Assembly (NCBI GenBank): GCA_025350945.1
Contig: JANXWW010000291.1
Span: 1 to 6,651 of the forward strand
Direction of reading: 5' to 3'
DNA: 6,651 nucleotides
Source of the DNA: Burkholderiales bacterium
GTDB taxonomy: Bacteria; Pseudomonadota; Gammaproteobacteria; Burkholderiales; Usitatibacteraceae
Program-made: the position numbers and the translations under genes
In this document: piece after piece, positions 1-6,101 of the stretch
Layout: each line of letters opens with the position of its first letter
Numbering within the stretch: position 1 is the first letter of the stretch
Notes under the pieces: model-generated
What the model was told of the DNA's origin: nothing
The model's input: only the letters and a program-made list of their open reading frames with translations
Databases searched by the model: none

Positions 1-692
1 TCCGATAGATTTTGCCGCGCGTAAAACAAAACTTCCTGCTCCATCGCCTTTGCGCGCTCAGGCTGGCTCACTTTTAGCGACACCACTTTATCGGCGATTT
101 TGCTATCAAGCTGTTGAGAAAATTCAATCGCCGCTTTCAGATTTTGCATCGCTTCCCACAACTTGCCGCGCAGCGATTCGATCTCAACTTCATCTTTTTG
201 CATATCATCGCGCGCGACGTAAATTTGCTCCATCGATTTATTTAATTGCGAAGCCGCCGATTCGTATTTACGAAAGTAGGCTTGAAGCTTGTTGCCGAAC
301 GGAATGATGCCCAGTATTTTTTGCTTGCTGAACAAATCGCCTTCTTTGCCGGGATTTAACTCATCCAAATGGCCACGTAATTCGCCAATAGCTTTGAACG
401 CGGCCGAGCTTTCAACACCAACAAAATTGCGTTCCATAAAACGTCCGGTCATCAAATTAGATGCAATCGAGGCTTCCTCTTTACCAAGCCGGAACGCGCT
501 ATCCAGCTTAGCCTTGAAGGCATCGCTGTGAATGTCTTCAGTCACCAGCGCATCAATAAATCGATCCACTTGCGCGGCCACCGCAGCTCTCACTTCCGGC
601 TTGAGCGGCACGGCTTCCATGCTTTGATTGGGTGCGATGGGCGTGATGACTTCGGGTGGTGTGAGAATTAAAGGAGAAGTGAATTCTGACAT
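1..692 (-). CDS. Toxic anion resistance protein, TelA/YaaN family (C-terminus beyond window)
   Basis: The first 230 codons of a TelA-family protein (Pfam TelA, linked to tellurite and other toxic-anion or stress resistance; biochemical role unsettled) are in the window. The frame is open to position 1, where the gene runs off. The family hallmark is at residues 128-146, GIIPFGNKLQAYFRKYESA, followed by a long charged helical stretch (about 150-205) and the start of the conserved FYARQ segment (223-227). Family members are usually around 350-400 residues, so roughly 60% is visible. There is no signal peptide or membrane segment, so it is probably cytosolic. The ATG at 692 is supported by GGAG six bases upstream. 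It follows the XpaC-like gene by 27 nt; TelA and XpaC homologues are also adjacent in Bacillus (yaaN/xpaC), which supports both assignments. It is probably the last or a late gene of the operon starting at 4277. Confidence 0.9.
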   Translation of the reverse strand, partial: MSEFTSPLILTPPEVITPIAPNQSMEAVPLKPEVRAAVAAQVDRFIDALVTEDIHSDAFKAKLDSAFRLGKEEASIASNLMTGRFMERNFVGVESSAAFKAIGELRGHLDELNPGKEGDLFSKQKILGIIPFGNKLQAYFRKYESAASQLNKSMEQIYVARDDMQKDEVEIESLRGKLWEAMQNLKAAIEFSQQLDSKIADKVVSLKVSQPERAKAMEQEVLFYARQNLS

Positions 693-719
693 GGAATGCT
701 CCGCGATGTTGGTTAAATG

Positions 720-1403
720 TTAACTAAGATTTTTCGTGATATTGGCAGTTGGCGAAATTGAGGATGCACCAAATTTCTGATTCAAAAACTGCGCATGATC
801 GACAAACGCTTCCGCATCTTTTGCGCTCAAATCGTTTTGTAATTGTTCAACTTTATGCTGCATTTCACGAATGCTGTCATCAAATAATTGCGCGGGTGTT
901 TTATTTTGCGCAACGATTTTTGTCGCCGCAAATTTCGGTGGAATCGCCAGATAGCCTCGGATCGTGTCAGGCAAATAGTCTAGTGCTAAACGTTTTGCGA
1001 CAAACGCATCTTCAACCGATAAATGCTGACCCGATTTGAGCCATTCTTTGTGCAGCGCTTCAATCGCATCGGCTAACGCAATCACCTGTCCTTGCTGCAC
1101 AATATTGAAATGATTCGCAGAATCGCGGCGCGCCACGTCGCGAATGGCCAGAAGCGTTTCGGCGATGGCAACAGGCGCATCGCGATCAGTCAATGCTGCA
1201 TCCAGCGCGGCCAGATCGGTCACGATTAATTGTGGCGCGCCAAAAAATGTTTTGCCAATCCAGAATCCTGCGCCGTAGGCAATTAGCGCCACGAATCCCC
1301 AGCCAACGCCAAGCAAGCCATACGCGCGTGCGGCGACTACCGCGATTGCCAGCAAGAGGCCGCACCAATTGGCGGGGGAATTGAGATAACGCCAGAGGAT
1401 CAT
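720..1403 (-). CDS. XpaC-like membrane protein (5-bromo-4-chloroindolyl phosphate hydrolysis family)
   Basis: A 227-residue protein. Two hydrophobic stretches at about 12-32 and 34-54 probably form a membrane hairpin. They are followed by a mostly helical, charged cytosolic part. The segment around 143-156 (YLPDTIRGYLAIPP) fits the XpaC-like pattern of a YLP/Y-L-x-I-P motif, and a coiled-coil-like helix follows at about 172-198. The family name comes from a Bacillus phenotype; no enzymatic activity is established and I see no catalytic motif. Its position directly before TelA is the strongest support. It starts 12 nt after the stop codon of the VWA lipoprotein gene and has no clear Shine-Dalgarno, so its translation may be coupled to that gene. 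It could instead be an unrelated two-helix membrane protein, because the match is by motif and context only. Confidence 0.7.
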   Translation of the reverse strand: MILWRYLNSPANWCGLLLAIAVVAARAYGLLGVGWGFVALIAYGAGFWIGKTFFGAPQLIVTDLAALDAALTDRDAPVAIAETLLAIRDVARRDSANHFNIVQQGQVIALADAIEALHKEWLKSGQHLSVEDAFVAKRLALDYLPDTIRGYLAIPPKFAATKIVAQNKTPAQLFDDSIREMQHKVEQLQNDLSAKDAEAFVDHAQFLNQKFGASSISPTANITKNLS

Positions 1404-1415
1404 ATCGTCAGAAAA

Positions 1416-3107
1416 TTATTGGTAAGAACGAATCTCTTTAAACACGGAGGCCAGCGCTACTTTACGTGCATCGAATACTTTGCCGCCCGTGGCTGTGGCG
1501 ATTTTTTTCAGCGCCTTTTCGTCGCCTTCCGCATAGAGCACTAGAAACACTGGAATCTTCTTCGCCTGATCGGATAGCGCCGCATATCGACTCATGAATG
1601 CATCAATCTCCATGCCCTCGGTGCGTTGGCCGTCGGTAAACACCACCACCGAATACGCGTAACCCGGCGCCTTGGCGCGCTCGCCATCGAGCTGCTCGAG
1701 CGCGGCATAAATCGCATCATAAAGTGCGGTGCCGCCATTGGCACGCAGGTTGTCGGCATACGTCCGGATTTCGGCGAAACGTGCTTCCTTGTCGGCTTGC
1801 TTTGCAGCAGCGGGAATCTCGAATCGGGTCGTGTTCTGAACTTTTGATGCGAATGGCATCAGCCACAAACGCTCTCGACTGGTGAGGCGTGAAAAGCGGC
1901 CCGTGATGGAATTATCCGCGCCGGCGATAGCCTTTAGCGAATCGACCAATTTTATCAATCGTCCTTCATTATTCATCGAGCCACTCACATCCAGCACAAA
2001 CGTGGATGCGGTCGGCACCCTATATTCGTTGAGATACGATTCGATCAGCGAATCGGCTACCGCGCGATCTGTGGTGAACGGTAATTCAATCAGCACACGA
2101 TCTGTCTGAAAGAGGCTAGCCACTTTTTTAGCGACATCTGGATTGATCGGGCGACGCAATGTTTTCTCAGCCAGCCAGAGCTGTGCAGATTCACTTTTTA
2201 AATACGCCACCACTTTTTGGTATTGCTCGCGCTTGGCGTCGTTCAACAACATTAGCGGATAATCCGCGGTCGCCACGCCCTCGTGCGGATACACGAGCGT
2301 GAGTTTTTCCTTGAGTTCACCTTTTGCGTTCAGCGACAACAGCCATGATTCGTAATTGATGAACGCGTTAATTTCATCCGGCCCATTGCCTTGCCGCTCC
2401 TTGAATTTTTGGCTCAGGTAAGTGGAATTATCCCCAATCAATTTATAGCCAATAAGAAAATCGCGCACCGCATCACGGTTGACATCGGCCACGGTCAGCG
2501 CCTCGCTCTTGCCCGAGATTGCCGCCGCCACGCCCATCACCGACATAAAGCCCTGGTTGCTGGACGCGGGATTACTCATCGCGTAACGCAGCTTGCCGCT
2601 CTTGGCGGCCTTCATCACATCGCCCCAAGTGACTTTGGCATTGCCATCCCATTTGAGTTGTTTGGCGCTTGATTCGGATACGCCAATCACGAGCGGCGAC
2701 AACATTATTTTTTCCTGCAATTTCACCCGTGCCTGGCCTGCGGGGTCGGAGAGCAGATATTTAGCATTTGCAAACCACGCGGCATCGGTGCCGGCGCTGT
2801 TGGCTTGCACAGCTTCGGTGCTTTCGAACGTGCCACCGAATTTAAACGTGACACGCACACCGGTGGCTTTTTCGATATCGCCAACAATGGGTTCAATATC
2901 ACGCAAGTCGCTCGTGGCCAGTATGCTTAAGGCATTTTGATCCACGGCGGGCGTGGTGTTTGCAACGCTTGCGGATACAGCAGATGATGGCTTCGGCGCT
3001 TCACTGCGCCCACATGCGGCGAGGATACTGGTGAGCGCAAATGCAGCAGCAAGCAGTAGCGCATTTTTTGCCGATTTTGCATGATGTGATGACGAAATCA
3101 AAATCAT
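1416..3107 (-). CDS. Lipoprotein with substrate-binding-like domain fused to a VWA domain
   Basis: A 563-residue protein in two modules. Residues 1-32 form a lipoprotein signal: positively charged start, hydrophobic core and lipobox LAAC ending at Cys32. Gly follows the Cys, so there is no Asp+2 inner-membrane retention signal. Residues about 58-350 look like a periplasmic (type 2) solute-binding fold, with an ILATSDLRDIEPIVGDIEK start, a polar SNPASSNQG segment at 178-186 and LVYPHEG at 271-277. Residues about 368-561 are a VWA domain with a complete MIDAS: DVSGS at 373-377, Thr460 in GGT and Asp492 in FTDG. It should therefore bind a divalent metal and a protein or ligand partner. The start at 3107 has AGGAG six bases upstream, and this Shine-Dalgarno overlaps the stop codon of the preceding gene (gap 9 nt). 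With no permease or ATPase nearby, a sensing or scaffolding role is more likely than import. Ligand unknown. Confidence 0.85.
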   Translation of the reverse strand: MILISSSHHAKSAKNALLLAAAFALTSILAACGRSEAPKPSSAVSASVANTTPAVDQNALSILATSDLRDIEPIVGDIEKATGVRVTFKFGGTFESTEAVQANSAGTDAAWFANAKYLLSDPAGQARVKLQEKIMLSPLVIGVSESSAKQLKWDGNAKVTWGDVMKAAKSGKLRYAMSNPASSNQGFMSVMGVAAAISGKSEALTVADVNRDAVRDFLIGYKLIGDNSTYLSQKFKERQGNGPDEINAFINYESWLLSLNAKGELKEKLTLVYPHEGVATADYPLMLLNDAKREQYQKVVAYLKSESAQLWLAEKTLRRPINPDVAKKVASLFQTDRVLIELPFTTDRAVADSLIESYLNEYRVPTASTFVLDVSGSMNNEGRLIKLVDSLKAIAGADNSITGRFSRLTSRERLWLMPFASKVQNTTRFEIPAAAKQADKEARFAEIRTYADNLRANGGTALYDAIYAALEQLDGERAKAPGYAYSVVVFTDGQRTEGMEIDAFMSRYAALSDQAKKIPVFLVLYAEGDEKALKKIATATGGKVFDARKVALASVFKEIRSYQ

Positions 3108-3116
3108 ATGCCGCTC

Positions 3117-4277
3117 CTAGTTTTTTAATTCAGCCGTAATCACATCAATCATTTCACTCATCATCTCAAAGCTGGGCGGATCGACCACATCAACAATACG
3201 TGATTTGATCGACAAGCCCGCTTTTACGCTGGCCTCAACCAGCGCCGCTGAATTGGTGGTGCGAAATCCATATTCAGTCGCGATTTGGAGTAGCGCCGGA
3301 TTCGTCCCCAAAAGATCAGCAAATGCCTTCGCCTTGTCGCGCATCGTTACCACCACCACCTTGTTAAAAATAGTTGGCTTCGGATACATCAGCACCATAT
3401 CTTTATCGATGGATTTGCGGGTAAGGGCGTAACTGACCAGCTGATTTTCATAGATAAACGCGAGTGGCGTTTTGCCAATACCGATGCCAACGTAATCATC
3501 AAAATTGCCGTTCACATAGCTTTCCTGATAACCCTGTCGCTTGAAAAGCTCGGCCACCTGCAGCGCGACCTTACGCGCGGCCTCACGATTGCTGATGGTC
3601 TCGGCGCCATTAATCGCGTAGCTTACGAGCGCCAAATACATCGCGGCGGAATTCGATTTACGCACGTCCGTGGTCGAGATTAATACACTGCGGCCTACAT
3701 CGTAACCGGCGCTGTTCGGTAGATCGCGCCAACGTTTTTTAGCCAGCATCACCTCGACGAGCTTGGCTAAATCGACGTTATAAACGCTGTCTTTGGCACC
3801 CGCATCTGGCGCGGGTTCGGCAATTTTATTTGACGCCAGAATTTTCGCAATCGGTGCCCACGACGCAATCACCATTGGCGTGTAGAAGGGCGAATAGGTG
3901 GCCGTGGTGTAGCCCGCTTTTTTGGCGGCATCGCTGATCTGGTTGCCTGCTACCACGCCAGACGGCATAAAGAAATCGGGGGACGATTCTTTAACAACTT
4001 TGCTGGCCATCTCGCGCGAACCGACGCGCACTACGTTGGCGCGAAAATTATTTTCTTCCAGGATTTTAATCACGCGTGGGTCTTTGAAAAACGGCTCCAC
4101 ATCCAGCGCAATCAAACCGTTTAATTCCACCATCGCTGCCGCGCGTTTTGCTTCGCCTTCAATCGTGCGCTGTGTCGTGATCTCCTGCTGCCGATCATGG
4201 GCAGAGTAGTAAATACCGCCGCCAAGCACGCCAAGCAGAGTCAAGGTAATTACGGTATTTCTGACGCCAGGCCTCAT
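3117..4277 (-). CDS. Membrane-anchored periplasmic substrate-binding-like protein
   Basis: A 386-residue protein and the first gene of the minus-strand operon. Residues about 7-25 are a hydrophobic segment after a basic start (MRPGVRN). There is no lipobox cysteine and no clear cleavage site, so it is probably anchored in the inner membrane with the rest in the periplasm. The remainder resembles an extracellular solute-binding protein. It shares landmarks in the same order with the binding part of the downstream VWA lipoprotein: a Ser/Asn-rich ligand-loop-like stretch (about 206-212), LAFIYENQLV (272-281) and MVLMYPKPT (294-302). The two therefore look like diverged homologues. The start at 4277 is preceded by AGGGAGG, slightly close at three bases, and the resulting N-terminus makes a sensible membrane anchor. 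No specific family or ligand is recognised. Confidence 0.75.
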   Translation of the reverse strand: MRPGVRNTVITLTLLGVLGGGIYYSAHDRQQEITTQRTIEGEAKRAAAMVELNGLIALDVEPFFKDPRVIKILEENNFRANVVRVGSREMASKVVKESSPDFFMPSGVVAGNQISDAAKKAGYTTATYSPFYTPMVIASWAPIAKILASNKIAEPAPDAGAKDSVYNVDLAKLVEVMLAKKRWRDLPNSAGYDVGRSVLISTTDVRKSNSAAMYLALVSYAINGAETISNREAARKVALQVAELFKRQGYQESYVNGNFDDYVGIGIGKTPLAFIYENQLVSYALTRKSIDKDMVLMYPKPTIFNKVVVVTMRDKAKAFADLLGTNPALLQIATEYGFRTTNSAALVEASVKAGLSIKSRIVDVVDPPSFEMMSEMIDVITAELKN

Positions 4278-4433
4278 GTGCCTCCCTATTTTTCGTTTCG
4301 CTCCCGGTATTTCTTGGCTTTGTCTAGTGCTTATAATTGTGAATTAACAGATTTTTCGAATATGCAAATGATGACAGCTTTTTTATGATTATCGCGGATG
4401 GTCAATCAGTTTTGTCTTGATGTTGATGGTTCG
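4278..4433. other. Non-coding region upstream of the minus-strand operon
   Basis: No credible gene is present. This AT-rich stretch must carry the 5' leader and probably the promoter of the operon that starts at 4277. On the minus strand the best -10-like hexamer is TATAAG (4335-4330), but no good -35 lies at 16-18 bases from it. A TTGCAT further upstream is too far away. On the plus strand a TATAAT at 4332-4337 also lacks a partner -35. I cannot assign the operon promoter with confidence, so it may need an activator or an alternative sigma factor. Confidence 0.4.
4281..4287 (-). promoter_or_regulatory. Shine-Dalgarno of the first minus-strand operon gene
   Basis: The minus strand reads AGGGAGG, then CAC, then the ATG at 4277. 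The purine run is strong but closer to the start than the usual 5-8 bases. It still supports this ATG because no better start lies downstream before the membrane anchor. Confidence 0.55.
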
Positions 4434-4445
4434 TTGACAGCAACT

Positions 4446-4475
4446 TTGACATCTGAAATCATGGCGGCATATAAA
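4446..4475 (+). promoter_or_regulatory. Strong sigma-70-type promoter
   Basis: A perfect -35 TTGACA (4446-4451) is separated by 18 bases from a -10 TATAAA (4470-4475, one mismatch from TATAAT). Transcription would start near 4482-4484. A second TTGACA lies 12 bases upstream (4434-4439) but has no good -10 at the right distance; it could be an operator half-site or chance. The promoter points toward the HiPIP operon with about 260 bases of hairpin-containing RNA in between. Confidence 0.6.
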
Positions 4476-4482
4476 AAATCAA

Positions 4483-4652
4483 GAGGAAAGTGACATTTAT
4501 CCCCGGCCAGGCAACAACGCAACCTGGCCTACGGAACTATCTTTTCGTTCTACCTGTAATGCAAATAAAACACAAGCACAGGCGCGCTGTCAGAGCATTT
4601 TTAGGCTGAAACGACAGGCTCCATGCGGAGCTTGGGCCTCTGGCGAGGTTTT
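4483..4652 (+). ncRNA. Candidate structured small RNA or long 5' leader
   Basis: This non-coding segment begins at the predicted start site of the promoter at 4446-4475. Successive inverted repeats are visible: GGCCAGG (4505-4511) with CCTGGCC (4523-4529), an 11-base loop; CTGTC (4587-4591) with GACAG (4613-4617), with a nested AGC (4594-4596)/GCT (4605-4607); GCTCC (4618-4622) with GGAGC (4627-4631), a 4-base loop; and CCTC (4637-4640) with GAGG (4645-4648), then TTTT. A strong promoter, stacked hairpins and a terminal T run together suggest a discrete transcript of about 170 nt. I checked by eye for 6S RNA, 4.5S RNA and common riboswitch cores and recognised none. It may equally be the untranslated leader of the HiPIP operon. 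Confidence 0.35.
4637..4652 (+). terminator. Weak intrinsic-terminator-like hairpin
   Basis: CCTC, loop TGGC, GAGG, then TTTT. Up to three flanking G-T pairs could lengthen the stem. The four-base Watson-Crick core and short T run make it a weak terminator, perhaps giving partial readthrough into the HiPIP operon. Confidence 0.3.
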
Positions 4653-4668
4653 CGAGTATCATGCGCTT

Positions 4669-4696
4669 GCAACTTTTAGTATCGCTTGCCGTCATA
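4669..4696 (+). promoter_or_regulatory. Candidate ECF (RpoE-type) promoter upstream of the HiPIP operon
   Basis: GCAACTT (4669-4675), then 15 bases, then GTCATA (4691-4696). E. coli-type sigma-E promoters carry GGAACTT and a TCTAA/GTCTAA-like -10 at this spacing, so there is one mismatch in the -35 and a partial -10 match. The start site would fall near 4702, about 43 bases before the HiPIP ATG. Because the operon encodes an RpoE-type sigma factor, autoregulation is a natural hypothesis. It rests on one site found by eye. Confidence 0.4.
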
Positions 4697-4744
4697 GACG
4701 CGAGGCGCAATTTTGTTGTTATTTTTTATCTGAGGAGATACCCA

Positions 4745-5038
4745 ATGAAAGACCTGAATATCCATAGCCGTCGTGAAGCACTCAAAATAATGTCTCTCGG
4801 TTTAGCCAGTATTCCTTTGTTATCAATTTCCAATGCGACGATGGCGGCACCGAGCCCTCTACGCGCGGCACTGGGCTATCAGGACAAACCGAAAGACGGC
4901 CATAAATGTTCGAACTGCATGCATTTCGTGCCCGGCAAAACAGCCAAGGACAATGGTGGCTGCAAGCTGATGGCAGGTGATGACGGCATAAGCCCAGAAG
5001 CATGGTGTACGGCCTGGGTAGAGTTGAAAAAAGCATAA
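4745..5038 (+). CDS. High-potential iron-sulfur protein (HiPIP), Tat-exported
   Basis: A 97-residue precursor of a small periplasmic electron carrier with one [4Fe-4S]3+/2+ cluster. In other bacteria such proteins shuttle electrons between cytochrome bc1 and terminal oxidases or photosynthetic reaction centres. The N-terminus has a twin-arginine motif, SRREALK (8-14, RR at 9-10), then a hydrophobic segment and likely cleavage near Ala34-Ala35. The four cluster ligands are Cys55-x2-Cys58-x14-Cys73-x14-Cys88, with the family's terminal pattern AWCTAW (86-91) and a Tyr at 45 before the first Cys. The mature protein is about 62 residues, at the small end for the family. The ATG at 4745 is chosen over an in-frame ATG at 4661 because AGGAGA lies seven bases upstream and the Tat signal starts there. 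It is the first gene of an operon; the sigma factor begins 13 nt after its stop. Confidence 0.95.
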   Translation: MKDLNIHSRREALKIMSLGLASIPLLSISNATMAAPSPLRAALGYQDKPKDGHKCSNCMHFVPGKTAKDNGGCKLMAGDDGISPEAWCTAWVELKKA

Positions 5039-5040
5039 AC

Positions 5041-5045
5041 AGGAA
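5041..5045 (+). promoter_or_regulatory. Shine-Dalgarno supporting a TTG start for the sigma gene
   Basis: AGGAA lies just after the HiPIP stop codon and ends six bases before the TTG at 5052. Two in-frame ATGs downstream are less well served: 5094 has no clear purine run, and 5145 has GGGAG only two bases away. The site favours the TTG start, although a shorter protein is possible. Confidence 0.5.
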
Positions 5046-5051
5046 CTAAAT

Positions 5052-5837
5052 TTGAAATCGTTCGACACTGCTATTGCAGACGCATCTTCAGCAATGATCA
5101 ATTTATTTGCACATTCATCGCGCTCGCCTGTAACATTGGGAGTAATGAAAACGCGAACTGCTGATACATCTGCAACGGACGGTGTCGTCGATAAAAAAGC
5201 GCGCACTGTTGCATCCTCTGAGCAGGCAAAAGTCGATGATTTATTGATTCGTCGCTTTGTCGACGGAGATTTGCGTGCTTTTGAAATTTTGGTGGTGAAG
5301 TATCAACGCCGTATTGCGGCCAGCATCAACTCAATGGTTCGCAACGACAGCGTGGCAGAAGAATTGACACAGGAAACATTTTTGCGCGCCTATCGGGGGC
5401 TGGCTAATTTCCGGTTTGAAAGCGCGTTCTCAACCTGGCTTTATGCGATTGCTCGGAACACCGCAACTTCGTACCACCGCGATGGGCATGGCCGTGCAGA
5501 CAATGCCGTATCGCTGGATGCGTTAACCGATGAATTTGGCTCCGACGACGCATTAATTGGCGCACGTGCGGGCGAGCGCACCGCCAGCAGTCCCGAAGAT
5601 GAAGTGGCGACGCAACAGTTACTGGCACGCATACAAGTGGCGGTGAATGACTTGCCCGCGCAAATGCGTGATGCGCTATTGCTGCGCGAAATGGAAGGTC
5701 TGAGTTACATCGAGATCGCCGAGAAGCTCAGTGTGCCGTTAAACACCGTTAGATCGCTTATTTTTCGTGCGCGCGAAAGTGTGGCGAATGATATTAATTC
5801 AATGCTGGATTCAACCATTCGCGCGAGGCTGGAATGA
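5052..5837 (+). CDS. ECF RNA polymerase sigma factor, RpoE type
   Basis: A 261-residue sigma-70-family factor of the extracytoplasmic-function group. Sigma region 2 spans about 63-145; the segments LLIRRFVDGDLRAFEILVVKY and the AEELTQETFLRAYRGL helix correspond closely to E. coli RpoE, and STWLYAIARNTA carries the -10 recognition helix. Sigma region 4 spans about 194-250, with the helix-turn-helix GLSYIEIAEKLSVPLNTVRS followed by LIFRARE. The order and spacing match RpoE (about 190 residues) except for an N-terminal extension of about 55 residues and a somewhat longer linker (146-190). The extension is Ser/Ala/Thr-rich with no recognised domain; it may be real or may reflect a start that is too early (alternatives at 5094 and 5145). 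It sits between HiPIP and an anti-sigma gene that overlaps its stop codon, the usual arrangement of a sigma/anti-sigma pair. Confidence 0.93.
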   Translation: MKSFDTAIADASSAMINLFAHSSRSPVTLGVMKTRTADTSATDGVVDKKARTVASSEQAKVDDLLIRRFVDGDLRAFEILVVKYQRRIAASINSMVRNDSVAEELTQETFLRAYRGLANFRFESAFSTWLYAIARNTATSYHRDGHGRADNAVSLDALTDEFGSDDALIGARAGERTASSPEDEVATQQLLARIQVAVNDLPAQMRDALLLREMEGLSYIEIAEKLSVPLNTVRSLIFRARESVANDINSMLDSTIRARLE

Positions 5838-6100
5838 ATTCAGACCAAAACAATCAGGGTAATGACAAGATGGACGAGGGAATAGGCGAAGACATGGGCA
5901 TTTCTGCATTGCTTGACGATGATATTTCGTCAACAGATTTCACGATTTTATCGGCGCAGTTCAGTGCCAATCCGGCACTGGTGGGTGCGCTGAAAGCGCA
6001 ACAATATGTGCGTGATGCACTCACCGGTTTTTCCAGCCCGGACTATCGCTACACCGAACGCATTATGGATTTTATTGCGCGCTCGGTAGCCAAGAAATAA
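5834..6100 (+). CDS. Small RseA-like anti-sigma factor without a membrane segment
   Basis: An 88-residue acidic protein whose ATG overlaps the sigma gene stop as ATGA, so translation is probably coupled. Residues about 22-68 resemble the sigma-binding N-terminal domain of RseA: ISALLDDDIS, then a helix, SANPALVGALKAQQYVRDALTG, comparable with the RseA pattern SALMDGE...NPE...YHLIRDSMRG. E. coli RseA is about 216 residues with a transmembrane helix and a periplasmic domain; neither is present here and the reading frame ends cleanly with TAA. There is no zinc-binding anti-sigma motif and no cysteine. It should therefore be cytosolic and cannot be controlled by DegS/RseP-type membrane proteolysis in the usual way. 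An ATG at 5870 is an alternative start. The function is inferred from position and partial sequence resemblance. Confidence 0.7.
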   Translation: MNSDQNNQGNDKMDEGIGEDMGISALLDDDISSTDFTILSAQFSANPALVGALKAQQYVRDALTGFSSPDYRYTERIMDFIARSVAKK

Positions 6101-6101
6101 C

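Noticed and set aside
50..531. Plus-strand open frames of 80-85 codons
   Set aside because: They lie antisense to the clear TelA coding frame and resemble no protein family.
1626..2940. Several plus-strand open frames opposite the VWA lipoprotein gene
   Set aside because: They are antisense shadows of a well-supported gene, with no ribosome sites or recognisable domains.
4197..4388. Short plus-strand frame in the divergent region
   Set aside because: It overlaps the start of the minus-strand gene, lacks a convincing ribosome site and its product has no recognisable features.
4533..4560. Second ECF-like promoter, GGAACTA followed by TGTAAT
   Set aside because: The -35 is good, but the -10 does not fit the RpoE pattern at the right spacing and the site falls inside the candidate structured RNA.
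4483..4652. Known RNA such as 6S RNA, 4.5S RNA or a common riboswitch
   Set aside because: The length is in the 6S range, but the ends do not pair into a long closing stem and no signature sequence of these families was recognised.
4661..4744. In-frame N-terminal extension of the HiPIP gene from an upstream ATG
   Set aside because: The added 28 residues would precede the Tat motif and overlap the candidate ECF promoter; the ATG at 4745 has a strong Shine-Dalgarno and gives a normal Tat signal.
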